Positions 24,988 to 37,890 of a DNA stretch of 64,000 nt are shown piece after piece (positions within the stretch are counted from its first letter, which is position 1; every line of letters begins with the position of its first letter). Source of the stretch: Protopterus annectens (taxonomy: Eukaryota > Chordata > Ceratodontiformes > Protopteridae); NCBI RefSeq assembly GCF_019279795.1, contig NC_056725.1, positions 1,070,206,068 to 1,070,270,067 of the forward strand, read 5' to 3'. Made by a program: the position numbers and the translations under genes. Below the pieces are notes generated by a model. It saw nothing but the letters and a program-made list of their open reading frames with translations, ran no database searches and was not told where the DNA came from.

Positions 24988-24999
24988 TGTGTGTGTGTG
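24937..24999. repeat. (GT)n microsatellite
   Basis: About 30 GT units with one AT interruption. Confidence 0.97.
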
Positions 25000-25240
25000 C
25001 GGCTTTGCCCCATGTTATCCGTGACAAAGATCCTATTGGGGGCAACATACATACCTAGAGAACAATCAAGCAAGTAAACAAACACAAAACAAATAAAGGT
25101 GTACGTATTTTCATTTGAAAAAAAAATGAGTATGTTTTCTAGGACGGCTGGCATGAGGTAGAACTTCTTTGAGCAAATGATTTGTACTGTCAGGCATGAG
25201 CAAAAACTGACATTGAGCAAGGGGTTGAAATCATTCTTAC

Positions 25241-26765
25241 AGGTTCATAGGTACTTACTAGGCTACTGATTGGAGAGGATCTTTAAAAGTCTAGTCTTAT
25301 ATCCCCGTAGTAGATATAGCACTTATATTTTGCATACAAATAATTAAAGGCAAGCAGTAAACGGAAATATTGAGACATTTACTTGCTGCCATTATTCATG
25401 ATGGACATGGGTGCCAAACCAAGAGTGAATTTGCAGTTTCCCATCCACCCATTCATCGAAATTACATTTCAGTAAAGTGAAGGAAGTTGCTTGCTTTATA
25501 TGGAGTAAAGGATGGTTCCACAGAAACAGTATTCTGTGTGATAAATGCCTATCCCACCAACAAGTTCTATTTATGTTGCAAAAGAGACTGAGATCTCTTC
25601 AGCAGATTTTCATGCCACCATTGGACCTGAAAATGTGTAATAGGTCAGACAGGATAGCTTCTTTTGAGACAGAAGTTAAATATTCATAGCCTGTATTTTA
25701 CAGAGTAGAAGGACAAGGCTTTGAGATGGTCTGCATAGTTTTTGTGATTTAGGCCTTTGATTTTTTAGTGATAAACGGTTGTGGTGGCTCCAATTGTAAC
25801 AGGTGTTTAGACAGGTATATAGTGAATGATTGGCCTGACGACAGCTGAGTAAGGTGGGATAATTTCATTCTTGGACCTGGAAGTCATACCTTTAAATAAA
25901 ACCTGTACGATGAAAAAGAATTATGCTACAATATTGACTACAAAGTGATCAAAGGACAGTTTATTGTCGACAAAGTTTCCCAGATTCCTAACTATGGGAT
26001 CGACATTCACAGGTGTGCTGTCAATGTGATAGTTATGAGGAAAGCCATGCTTGTTAAAGGACACAATTATATATTTTTTGGCATTTAGTACTCGTCCATG
26101 ATTTTCACACCAGCTGTTGGTTTGGAAAAGGGCCTCTTGAAGGATTTTGGTGCCCTCATGGGAATTTATGATGGCACTGAGTTTACAGCAATCTGCAGAC
26201 TTAGTCATACATAAATCCCCAACATTTGCTTTGACATCTGAAAAGAAAATGGTAAAGAGGAGTAGCCCAAACACTGAACCCTGAGGTACACCACTAATAA
26301 CAGGTCTTCTGGAGCAGGTAGAGACACCCATTCTAATTTCTTGGGTTCTATTTATGAGCCAATTTGCTATTCAATGATTTACATAGGGGTTTACTTTACT
26401 GGGAGAGATTATCTATGACAACTGAGTGTGAGATAGTGTTGAATGCCTTTGTAAGGTCTATGTATATGTTGTGTACTGATTTGCCTTCATCCATTGCTTC
26501 AGTAACTTTCTCGAAGAAACCAACCAGGTTAAGTAGGCAGATCTGCCATTGACAAATCTGAAATGGCTTGAGTTGAGCATTCGTATGTTACTTACATCCT
26601 TATTTGTTGATCTCATAATGATCCTTTCTAACACCTTACAGATGAGACTGGCCAGCCTTGCGGACTATAATTACCTGAGTCCATTGATGCCCCACATTTG
26701 CACAAGCAAGAAATTGTTACTGACCTCCATTTGTCTGCCATGGCACCTCATTGGAAGCTGATATT
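25241..26765 (-). mobile_element. CR1-type LINE, 3' half
   Basis: A minus-strand CR1 whose 3' end is at 25241 (AGGTTCATAGG, then ACTAGGCTACTG). Between 25921 and 26331 a 136-codon frame encodes the RT core: SGVPQGSVFGLLLF, then KSADCCKLSAIIN where FADDCKL is usual, so the second catalytic Asp is gone, then SWCENHGRVLNAKKYIIV. Upstream RT segments (a NLVGFFEKV-like region) are readable to about 26650. It is 5'-truncated at about 26765, directly against the 3' end of the next CR1. Confidence 0.8.
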
Positions 26766-26777
26766 GAATAACATCTT

Positions 26778-28102
26778 ATAGGTTCGTAGGTTCATAGGTT
26801 CATACTAGGCTACCTGCCCTAGGGCATTTATAAGCCTAGCCAGAGTGTGTTTGGCTTTTGCCACCCATTTTGAATTAATTTTGCTATGCCCTTTTTCAAG
26901 GTTAGTATACTGTACCTCTGTCTAACAGTGATACAGAAGTGATACCCGGGGTAAACCTACAATCTCCCATCCACTCATCAAGATTCATCTTGAAGAGAGT
27001 CAATGAGGGACTCTGCCTAACCTGGACTGGGATTTTATTCCAGAGTGAAAGGAGCCTCTGGGTTATGAATCAGTCCCTCCAGCATGTCCTATTTATTTCA
27101 GTGCTGTATGACAAGTAGGTAGCCTGGTATATTATCCAGCCACATGCAAGTAGAGTTTTTGACCTTGCATAGTACCTCTTGGAATATTTGGGAGACAGCA
27201 GATGCAGGTATGGGATCTGGGAATATAGGAGGGCAGAGAGGGGAGAGATATGAAATAAATTTGTCTGATAGTATATTTGCTATTGTCTTCTCAGTCTGAG
27301 TGAGTTAATGTCCTTTACTATTAGCTCTACACATCATTGTACATTGTTTCTGAGATTTCTAACATAGTTAGACAAGGCTTTGTGGTGATCCCTCATTTGG
27401 GTGGCTGCTTTTACCTCATATCTAGCTTTGGTTGATTTGATCAGGGTCTGGAGTTCTTCATGATGTTTTAGATTATTATTGGCATCTTGAGAGTAAAGTT
27501 TTCTACATGCAATGAATTATTTTTTCTTTTATTATAGAGACTATTTATATTAGGGATCCACCATAGGGTGTTATTTTTAAATTTAGTGTTGCATTTTCTT
27601 CTGAGGGGACAGATGCATCTATGCAGCTATTTACATGTGCACAGAATTTGGAGGTAACAATTCTGCATAAACAGTGGGGTTGTCAAGATGGAAGGCACAT
27701 TTGAATTAAGCCTTGTCAGCACTCAATTTTAATAGATTAGCCTTGGTATAATTTCTTAATACTGAGGTATTGGCAGATGCTTCCAGCTTCAATCTTAAGA
27801 TGAATGTGACTGATTTGTGGTCCTATTTGACCAGGGAGGAAGTTGCAGCTGGTGGGAATAAAGCTCCCACATATTGCAAAGGACCAAGTCCAGGAATTTT
27901 TCATTAAAGTTTGGGATGCACACTAACTAGTCCACAAAATGTGCATTGTTAAATTTCAGAATTTTCTGGGCATTTATGCTTGAAGATGTATAAGTCTCGC
28001 AATTAATGTTGGGGTACTTGAAGTCTCCTAGGAAAATTATGTTTGGCTTAATGCATAGTGACTTCATATTTGTTAGGTAGGAGTTATATGATGAAGTGAA
28101 CA
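26778..28102 (-). mobile_element. CR1-type LINE, 3' end to endonuclease
   Basis: The 3' end is at 26778 with triple GGTTCATA octamers, then ACTAGGCTACCTGCCC. It covers the RT C-terminal region, then the linker (about 27380-27560) and the endonuclease C-terminal half (27927-28080, IIFLGDFKYPNINCET and INAQKILKFNNAHFVD). The RT core between them is missing, an internal deletion. It is interrupted at 28103 by a foldback element and resumes at 28514. Confidence 0.75.
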
Positions 28103-28354
28103 GGTTCCTATTACATGATCGCAGATGCATTCTGTCGAATGCGTCTTGATCGAACATAAAAGAATGAAAAGGCAAAATAGCGAAGCAGCTTTTAAGCAAA
28201 TTCTTTCCCTGGGAATGAATTTGCTTGGCTGCTTCTGTTACTTTGCTGTTTTCGGCACTGTAGTGCGATCTCAAAGTTGGTATATTTAAGTAGGAGGGTG
28301 CGGGGGGGGGGGGGGTGAAGCCTCCCACTTTATGTAATGTTTTAAAGTTTTCTT

Positions 28355-28385
<31 letters not shown>

Positions 28386-28513
28386 GAACAACAATTTTTT
28401 TCCCTTGGAAAAAAATCACTGTTCTGAGGTTTTGACATTGTAAGCTTTCACTTACATGGGGTCGATTAATCATCATTCGCTTTTTTAAGCATGCAATGAT
28501 GTAATATAGACCC
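28103..28513. mobile_element. Foldback/MITE copy 3, G-run core
   Basis: A 411-bp element inside the CR1 endonuclease, flanked by AAGTGAACA (28094-28102) and AAGTGGACA (28514-28522), an 8-of-9 duplication. The left end is GGTTCCTATTACATGA and the right end, reverse complemented, GGGTCTATATTACATCA. It contains hairpins AGCAAATTCTTTCC...GAATTTGCT (28195-28225) and GGAACAACAATTTT...CACTGTTC (28385-28423). The core CACTGTAGTGCGATCTC...AAGTAGGAGGGTGC is shared with copy 4, and G- and T-runs follow. It has no telomere-like tract. Confidence 0.88.
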
Positions 28514-29000
28514 AAGTGGACAAAGAGAGAGGTCTTATAGTTAGCTATGCTATGATAATTAGTTTTCACAGTAGCAAGTTGGATGTGTAGGAGTTTTAGC
28601 TCATTATTTTGTCCAGTAAGTCTGGAGGTGATTTGTTTTCAAACATTATGCTTACGCTGCCACCTTTAGTGACTTAACCTAATGGGATGGGCCCAGATGT
28701 GTGGTAGGCACTGAACACCTGCACTAATATAGTACTGTCATTGGTCTTGAGCCACGTTTCTGTGAAGATATGTATTTCAGTGTTTTTCAGGGTAAAGTGT
28801 TTGTGAGGAGTGAATTTTTTAAAGGTTCCTAGTGCTGAGCAGCAAAACCATTTTTCCCCAAATTCTGTTTTTTTTTTTTGCAAACTTTGGACTGACATTG
28901 CTAAAAAAGACACTATCAGGGTAGAGGTGGACAGGTTTATAGTCAATATACAAAATCACACTGGAAGGATAGGTGTAGGTCATCCATGTCAAAGCAGTTA
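28514..29000 (-). mobile_element. Continuation of the interrupted CR1 (endonuclease N-terminus)
   Basis: The minus-strand frame 28674-28946 includes FTLKNTEIHIFTETWLKTND, the N-terminal endonuclease segment of CR1 ORF2. With the part at 26778-28102 it shows that the foldback element landed inside this domain. The 5' limit is uncertain. Confidence 0.75.
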
Positions 29001-30689
29001 GGACTGTCTATCATCTCGTCCCTTGCTGATATGTATTCTACCTCCTCAGAATGACACCAGAAGCTAAGCTAATTGCTGAAATCAACAATTCTTACTCTTC
29101 AGGAGCCAAAATATCTTACATCTCAAGGGCTCTTGAGGCCATTTCACCATCAGCCTTCTTCTGTATTTCCTTTATAATCTGTCTTATTGGAACCTAATCT
29201 GTCTCCTCCTCCATCACGAGTTATGCAAATGTTGTACTGCAGTTGTAGGTTCACACACTGTCACTGTTCTGCATTATATTTCACTCATATATGATGACAC
29301 AAACACTTGCACTACAGTGCCCTGTCACTTCACAAATCATCACATACACTCAATATTGTTTACATAATATTTGATACATAAATCTATAGATTCATGTGTA
29401 AATAAATTATATTTGTTTGTTTTCTTTTTTATTTTTGAGAAAAGTGCATAAGTATGCACTGTCTGTAACTGATTTAGTGAGCTTACTTGTATTTAGATTA
29501 CTGCCTTGTTTTTGTTTAGCAAGACAAACTTAGGCCAGACTAGCTAACAGCGTGTACCATCTATTCCCAGTGGGTTGACTAGTATGCTACAGCAAGCCTT
29601 TTCTTGCTGTTTTCCCTCTGTATTTAAGCCTTTTCTTGCTGTTTTCCATGTGTATTTAACCACGCATTTTTGTAAGGTTGTTGCCCTTAATGCCATGTCA
29701 CAGATGTATACCAAAGAGATGCAGGTGTCTTGACGTATGTCTGTTCTCATATCTCTGTCCTCTCCTTGGCCATTTTGCCCGTTGCTTCTAATGATACTTG
29801 CAAGTGTCCACAGCTGTCCATACTTCAGCAATGAATCATGGTGTGCACTAGGATCATGGCTGTGTTCTACAAGCAGCTGGTAGATATGATGCATTGCTTA
29901 TTATTCACAGTTGCCAACTCAGCCTTCAAGCACCTATAATTTGCATAAAGCCACACAAGACATGATTATCCAAAGCACTGAATGTTGTTATGTCATAACA
30001 TTTGACTACATAAGGTTTAGTCTGTGTAATAAGTTTACCCCTGCATATTCTTCCTTATTTTCTTATGTATTTAGTATATTACTTGCAAATCATTTTTTTA
30101 TTTATCTTACTACTTATTAAGAGTTAGTATGATATTTCCATTTAAATTACCTCATTTAGTGACATACAGTTATTTAATGGTAGTCAATGTATCCATAAAT
30201 TTTCCCCATACACTGTCTCATTTATCTACATTATTTTGTGTGTTTCTTATTACATTTTACAAATCTCTGGTCTAAAATGGAAGGCTGGCCTGCTTGTTTC
30301 CATTCTGTTGCCAGCCTCAAAGCACTTGGTGTTCTTAGCAGCTGCATCATGCTCCCTTATAATGATCTCTTACTCTGCACATATAATTATGTAAGTGATA
30401 TATGCAGCTATTTAACTAAGATGGAGGCTTCCCTCTTACAAAACACATGGACTGTGAGTAACTTACACATCCACTGCAGCATAAACAAAGTTAACCTAAA
30501 ATGCCTTAAAATGGTAAAAATACTTGTCTTCAGCAATTGTCTAAACAGCTGGCGTAATCCCAATGAGAGATCTGATAAGTGTCAACATTTCAAAACTTTT
30601 GCACTCTGACTCAAGCCTTTGCCGCCTCCATAGTGGTGTTATTTAGGCAGAGTCTAATTAATGGCCATCACCGCTAAACTAATGAATCA
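29001..30689. other. Unassigned sequence
   Basis: No gene is supported. A 116-codon minus-strand frame (29544-29894) contains a 32-bp tandem duplication (29595-29626 and 29627-29658) encoding a repeated GKQQEKA-like segment; I do not recognise the protein. A 123-codon plus frame (30238-30609) also has no recognised motif. Confidence 0.4.
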
Positions 30690-33600
30690 AGTCCTAAACT
30701 GAAACACATTAAGGTGGTTTTCCTCAATGCCAGGAGTCTCAGCAGCAATACCGAGGCTCTCCTGCATTTGGAATGCATCCATATTTGTGTGCAATGTAGA
30801 AGCTAGGTTTAAATGCAATGAAAGTAACCTCTGCACACCTGGGTATTTTGCATAGCATGCCTTCAGGCAGGATGATGATTATGGTGGCATCATCATATTT
30901 GTTAAGGACCAAATTCCTTCCAGGAAGATTCCTAGAGACCCAAAAACTGAGCTTATAGCCTATCTCTGTGTTACACAGACAGTGTCTATGTCTCTTGAGA
31001 ATCATGTAAGATTCCTTAATGTAAACAATAACTCCACGTTAACAAGAATTCCATTCTTTGGTGGACTTTATTACCCCTCTATAAACTGGAGCCCATGTAC
31101 TTTCAATGTTGGAAAGGCCCAGACGTTCTTAGATTCAATAAGCAAAAAACTTACTGGACCATATTTTTAAAAAACACACTAGAGGACATAATATCTTGAC
31201 TTTGTCTAAACAAATATAGCTATTGCACATACCATTCCCTGGTATCTCTTTCCCCAATTAAGTCAGACCATAAACCAACTTTCATATTCAAAATATTTAA
31301 AGACTCTGCAACTAATATTTGAGCATTCAGGGATTTTAATTGGACTAATTTCATCAAATTATATCGCAAAGGTTCAAAATTCGCTTACAGTAGCATTAGC
31401 CCCAACATTGTCACAGCAGATAGCTTCATAAAGGAGTGCTATACCCACTAAGATAAATGTATAGAGCTGGCAGTTGCAGCCTAATTTAAATACAGAGTGA
31501 GAAATTAAAAAAAAGCTGCATTGGTTGTCCAGCAACATAAGTACACTTTACAATAAAAGGGGAAAGGACTTCTAAAATTATACAGCAGATTCAAAACATC
31601 TAACAGTAAGTATAGTATCAAAATATTAGTAAAAACTAAAAAATATATATGATTAGGTATAATAAAACTGCCCATGAAAATAAGATAGCATCTGAAGCAA
31701 AGGACAGTTTTACATGCTTTTCTTTAGCAAAATTAGGAAACTAAGGAACAACAACAAACATTGCTCTCAACTTATTCAAAATAGCACCATCTATTCTGGC
31801 CCAACAAAGTGGGTGCAAAGTTTATCCCAGAGAGTCCAAAACAAAGTGTTCATAATCTTAATTTCCTTACATCCCTTCATCACTATCATACATCTCAACT
31901 TCTAAGGACAAGAAATCTGGACAAAGACAAAGGCAAAAATAATGGGGGGGGGGGGGGGGCAAAGGCCTGAAATAGAGACAGATTTTAAATATTGCTCATT
32001 TAAACTTAAAAAGTTGCTAGAATAATATGTTTTTTTATTTATATGATTTTCTGAAGGATATGGAGTCTGAAACTCAAGTGTATGCCATTGTTTAGTGACT
32101 TCAGTCCTCAATGATTTTTCAGAAAACCAAACATTTTATGGGGACCAGGCTAACATTATGATGCAAAAATCTGGATATTCTGCAAAACTTTGGACAGTTG
32201 AAAGCTATGCATGTACTGAAGGTACATTTTAAGATGAAAAATACTTCTTTTAGGAAGCTTGACAATATACCAAGCTGTTTAATAACAAATATCAAACAAG
32301 CCCTGGAAGAACTTGCCTTCCAAATGTTTAACTTAAGTTTGCTACAATTATCACTCCTGAGATGTGGAACACTGCATTAGGAATCCCACTCCTTAAGGAT
32401 GTAACTATCTCAGATCCAGGCATTTTTAGGTCCATCAGCCAGAAGTGTTTCATTTGCAAAGTCATGGAAGGTGTTATAATTGACCTGGTTAAATATGAGA
32501 TCAAAAATCTGATAAAGCTTGACCTGAAGCAGTTTGGCCTTTGTTAAGGGTAAATCCTGTCTAGCAAATTTGGTTAACTTCTTCAAGAGGGAAACACAGG
32601 TTGCTCACACAGCATACCTTGACCTGACCAAGAAATGTGTCACTACTCATCCCCATGCTAATAACTAATACACTTAAAGATTTAAAATAAGATCTCTACG
32701 TGGTACAATGGATAGCAAAATGGCCTAAAGGCAGACCTTACACAGTGCAGTGATGCCTTGCTAGAAACAAAGGTGACCACTGTTGCTCCCTATGGCTCAA
32801 TGTTGGGACATTTCCTGTAAAGCATTTACCTTTTTGATCTTCAGACAATGAACCAAGACTTCCGGCCACCTACAGTTGCAGAGAACTGCATACTGGGAGT
32901 TATAGTCTAGAGACATCCAAAATCCACAGCAAGAACTTACACTCATAAGGACCTGATGTACTAAGAATAGTCAAAGTGCAATATTATTACAATTAGTAGA
33001 TGATTCCTTTCTTTAGCATACAGCTTAGTTAATACCACTGATTCAAAATGAGAATATTGCTGGGGACTTTGGTACATGGATTGATAATTCTCTCTCTTAC
33101 AATAAGCATTTGCTGACAGTAGTCAGGAAATCTTTCTACTCAGCACAGCTAATTGTCCAAGGAATATTATGCAAAACTAAAGTGGTTATTGTTCCTTTAA
33201 ATACAGCACTGATTAGACAAATTCTTGAATACAGTGCACCTTTGGGATGTATCTCACTAGGTATAGCAAACAGCTAGAAACAAACCAGGGGTTCTTAATA
33301 GGATCACAGGCATAAAAACCCTAAGTTACCAGGAAAGAGAGAGTGGAAGCATTGTGTTTTTGTTCAGTACCCTTTAGACTACTAAGGGGAAATATGAAAC
33401 TTGCTTTTCATGTCATTAGTGACCCAGTGGTACTGGATCTGTTGTAGTTTACTAGTCAAATAGTTCCACTAATACCAGTACCAGGGACCTAAATCTTCAC
33501 TAGGTGAACAATTAACCAAAATGGAGATATAGGATCATCACATGGTACTACCCAATCTATGGAATAAGCTCTACTTGCAAATTAAGCAGGGTAATATACT

Positions 33601-33720
33601 ATCATCTTTCAAATAATGCCTGGTTGATTTGCTGGATGGCTGGCTGGAAATTTACCCCTGGCTTGGCTGGCCTAATTCTGTCTGAGAGGCACAGCCTAAA
33701 GATGGGTACTGGCAAAAAGT
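30690..33720 (+). mobile_element. CR1-type LINE, ORF2 remnants
   Basis: A decayed plus-strand CR1. The endonuclease start is near 30715 (VVFLNARSLSSNTEALLHLE). GGIIIFVKDQIP lies near 30890 and FFGGLYYPSINW near 31060. Linker and RT fragments follow. The RT C-terminus near 33060-33430 reads VVRKSFYSAQLIVQGI, VIVPLNTALIRQILEYSAPL and KNPKLPG. Many stops and frame changes occur. A short non-LINE-like stretch sits near 32845-32950. No 3' octamers were found. Confidence 0.7.
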
Positions 33721-34799
33721 AACTGTTCACCTATGCCTCATTTTCCCTTACACTATAAAGTAATGCCAGAACTGGCTAGTCAAGCCATACTTGAGAATTG
33801 AGGATGTGCTTCAAAGTCTGGTACTGGCAAGCCCTAAATGGTTATAAGGCTCAATTGCCATCAAATGCCTATGGTGCCTATAAAAACAGTAAAATGGCTT
33901 ATTTCAGACAGTGTACATGGAACTGAAGAGGCAAATTCTTGCATCTTTTTCTTAGGTTAGCAAAATGAATTTTTGTTATGAATACCTTGATCAGATAGGC
34001 AGATACATGCATTTTTCAACTCTTTATTTCCCATGGACCTGAAAGTCAAAGTCATCCAAATACATCCTGAAGGTTCTGTTCTTAAACTGAAAATAGTATT
34101 GATAAAACTAGCTATAAAACTTACAGTTATTTGCAGTGCAGCTGTATAGACTTTGTGGAAGCTGCAAGCAAAGCATTGGTGTTACTCTGTTTTGATACAA
34201 TAATATCCAATACTCTGAATCACAGTAACTGTGGAAAAGGTATACTATGGATCATGCAAATTTATATATTTTAAAGGTGTGTTAAGTAGCAAGATGCCAT
34301 TGCTGGAGAAATTGTCCTGTCAGCAAAACATCATGCAAGATCAAATTCTCTTATGCACTATGTATGCACATTTTCCTTTAGCGTGGCAGGTTATTATATT
34401 TTAATCGTATGAATTCCATTGCTATGCATTTTGAAGAATATCCATTTCTGCACTAGATGGAGGTGCGTTGTATTCTCAAGTCAGGACTAAGAGTGTACAT
34501 TAAAGCTTTGTATCTAGGTGAAGCTTATGGGAAGTACAATCAAGTCAGTATGCATAGCTTTTGATAAGATATAAGAAACAATGTCACTTTTACCTATCTT
34601 GCATCGAGTGTTGTCATTTTGGTTGTGCATGCAGACGGAAAAAGACCACATCTCTATACAGAAAAAAACAGGCTATTTCCAAAGTGACCTAGACAACCAT
34701 TCCTTTCCTATAGAACATGTGAGAGTAATTTCCAAACCGCATATGCTTTGGAATAAGAATATTGGCCATAAGTGTACATTTTATTTATTTATTGCAGTT
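33721..34799. other. Unassigned sequence
   Basis: Nothing recognised; AT-rich, without a supported gene. Confidence 0.45.
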
Positions 34800-36560
34800 T
34801 GCTAACTGGGTAAGTAGCCAGGTCTACAGTCTTCAGTAATTACCCTCAATCCTAGGCAGGTAGATATTTGTACATTTACATTCTGAAATACATAACTTGA
34901 CATGGAGAATGCACATGAGACTTTGATTACAATGCAAACTAGTAAATACAGTCAAAAGCAATGCAACATAGAAGATAGAAGAACAGTTATCAAAACATAA
35001 AGATTGCCATAGCTGGTGTAGTATAGTAAATATGTAGGAGGAGGCACTTGGATGAAAACAACAGACTGTTTTATTCAAAAGGTGTTCTTTTAATTTTGTT
35101 TTGAAGAGCTGCATTTTTTTTGTTTTTTGTCCTCTGGAGGGAGCCCATTCCACATATAGCAGGGCTTAAGTTCTTTCACCAATTGTGTTTTTAAAACAGG
35201 GTGTGATAAGAGAAATTTTCTCTTCCATGTTCTCAATAAGGGTATACGTCTGCTGCCTAATTTGAAGTTTACATTTAAGAGAGGGACAGTAACCAGGCAG
35301 CAAGATTTTAAAAATGACAGAACCTAGAAGACGCATGACTCTGTTGCTTATGGAAAGTTATTTAAATGTTATAAGTAAGTTACAGCAGGGACTGTTAGAA
35401 CTTGTGAGAAACACAAAATGGCAAATCATAATAGCAGTCTGCAGTCTGTGTGTGTTATACCTGGAAAGTAAAGTTAGCAGTAGGAGGCCATATTCAATTT
35501 TAGAAATGAGTACATTTCTGCACAAGACCTGACATGCATCTCTTGAGAGAATATAGAATATTCTGTAGCTGAGAAAGGGTTTTGTTAGCTACATTGTCTC
35601 TATGCTTGGAGAAGGTAAAAGAGGGATCTAAGCTTAGTTAATGATAATTTTTGTTGTGAGCTGTTTGTTAGTATATTACCACTATTGTGTCAAATAGTGA
35701 AAGGATGAAGGTTATATAACCTCTGGCTAATGGTAAACACCATGACACTGAATTTTGTAGGACTTACAAGAAGCATATTGCTGAGGTCCAATTGCAGATT
35801 TTTGTAAGGTAGATTGTGATCTGAGTTGCAGATCAGTTGTGTTTCTACTTGAGTCTTAGAGGAGACTATCATCAGCGTACACAACTGTAATATAAGTTAC
35901 GCCATTAGGTAAATAATAAAGACAGAAGATAAGATACAGCCTGGCACTGATCCATGTGGAACTCCAGTATTAATAGTTCCTGGTTCTGACAGAGTGGCAT
36001 AAGCATAAACATAGAATGTTCTGTTCATTAAATAATGTTAAACAATTGTAAATTGTAAAGTATTGAGGTTGAAATTTAATTTGTCCAGTTTGTTGTAGCA
36101 GGACATGGTTCAGTGCCTCTAATCATGTCAATAAAAAAAACTCTTGTTAGCAAGCCATCATCCCAGTATTTTAAACAGTGTCTGTTGTAGAGTATAGGGT
36201 AGTGATAGTCTTAAAGTCTTCTGAAAGCCATGCTGTTGGTCAGATAGAAGACCATAGTAATTTGTGTGCATGAAAAGCTGTTTGAAAATTTGTTTTTCAA
36301 AAATTTTTGTTTGGGGTGTATAAATTGATTGTTGGCCTATAGTCTTTGCAATCTTATGGATGTGGAATCTTTAGTAGTGGTATAATAGTGGCATGTTTAA
36401 ATGTGACTGAAAAATGCCTAAAGAGATATTGTATATTTGGGTCAGTGGTTTTGCAATAAATTGTGAAACCATTTTTAAGAAGGATAGTAGGAGATCTGAC
36501 AATTTTTTCCAGATTAAGGATTAAGATCGTCTAGTTCTGTTTTGACTTCCTTTTTGTACT
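34800..36560 (-). mobile_element. L2/CR1-group LINE, RT remnants
   Basis: A minus-strand LINE different from the CR1 copies around it. It shows GVPHGSVPG near 35940-35965 and VYADDSL near 35865-35885 (the catalytic YADD), then PTKFSVMVF, LDPSFTFSKH and, near the C-terminus (about 35060-35155), a WAPSRGQKTKK...FKTKLKEHLLNK segment of the kind that ends L2-like reverse transcriptases. Frames change often. No 3' terminal repeat was identified, so the exact clade is open. Confidence 0.6.
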
Positions 36561-36853
36561 AAGTCTGAAATAGAAAAAAAAAAAAACACCAGGCGTCTAG
36601 TGTATCTAGGTTATGGTTGTAAGTCATGTTAAGGTGTGTAGGGGTGAGAAAGTGGTAAAAATATCAAGACTTGCTGAAAGAAGAAAATGAATGCAACCTC
36701 TTGTATACTAAAGCTATTTGAGAATAGGGGTAACCAGAATTCACATCCCCAAAAATGCATAACGCATGTTTTATTAACATTAAACTTCATATTATTTATT
36801 GTAACCCAATTGAATGCGGTACCTAAATATAATTGAAAATAAAACTGACCAAT

Positions 36854-37890
36854 TAGGTTCATAGGTTCATAGGTAGGTACTAGGCTATCTGCCCTGGGGC
36901 CTATACAAGCCCAGCCAAAAAGGTACCCTGGCTTTTGCCACACAAGAAAATTATTTTCCTGTGCCACTGTCAAGCAGAGCCACAGAGGTGTTCCCTGGGG
37001 TGAATTTCCTATTTTCCATCCAATCATCAAGATTTTTCTTGAAAAGTGCTAATGAGGAGCTTTGCTTGATGCAGATAGGTACTTTATTCCAGAGTATAGG
37101 AAGTCTCTGGGACAGGAATCTATCCCTCTGGCATGTTCTGTTTATTGTGGTGACAAGGTTTAGATCCCTAGAGCGTGTAGCTCAGAGGGATTGGGATTTC
37201 TTTAAGTGGAGTATTAACACAGAATATGTGATTCCAATGTTTATATCATCTACATATTTACTCATCCAAAGTTTATTATCACCGGGAAAATTGTCCATAA
37301 AAATTCTAAATACGGCTGGACACAAAGCTAAACCCTGGGGTACACCTGCTCTTAACTCTGTCACATTTACAAGGTATGTCTAATCTTTACCATACATCTT
37401 CTCCCAGTCAGTCAGTTATCAATCTGATCACATCATCATTTAAATAACATTCTTCTAATAAAGAAATGGTCCTACAATGTGGCATAGTATCAAAGCCCTT
37501 TGACATATCCAAACCTATAATATCAGCAACTGCTCCTTCAGCCAGTACTTTCCATAAATGGCTATAAAAGGGAAGTAAGCTAGTAACAAGATCTACTAGC
37601 TACAAAGCTATGTTGTGTAGAGTCAAACCTACCATCCAAACAAATAATATACTTGAAAAGTGTTTATTCAAATCATTTACCTCCAATACTAGTGAGACTA
37701 ATTGGTCTATAATTTTCAGTTGTAGAATGAACACCACATTAGAACAATACATGCTAATTTCCAGATTGCAGGCACATAACCTGTTTCAAGTGTTCTCTGA
37801 AAATGAAAGCACATGGGTAATTTTCTTAGTAATAGCTGGTATAAACTACCATTAATTCCATTATGACCTGCAGGTGAACTATGTTTAGCC
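36854..37890 (-). mobile_element. Near full-length CR1-type LINE (3' part: 3' UTR and RT)
   Basis: The 3' end is at 36854 with GGTTCATA octamers, then ACTAGGCTATCTGCCC as in the sister copies. The RT core in frame 37182-37364 reads ELRAGVPQGLALCPAVFRIF and SKYVDDINIGI with an intact YVDD. Further RT lies at 37400-37880. A foldback element interrupts it at 37891-38275. With the next two segments this is the longest LINE in the window, about 4.1 kb without the insert. Confidence 0.8.

Larger units (their letters stand above)
23573..25240. other. Unassigned sequence with two dinucleotide tracts
   Basis: No gene recognised. It contains (AC)n at 23811-23872 and (GT)n at 24937-24999. Confidence 0.5.

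Noticed and set aside
25921-26331. Functional reverse transcriptase gene
   Set aside because: It is an internal fragment of a 5'-truncated CR1 and lacks the second catalytic aspartate.
30238-30609. Protein gene in a 123-codon frame
   Set aside because: Composition and flanks look like non-coding AT-rich DNA; no domain recognised.
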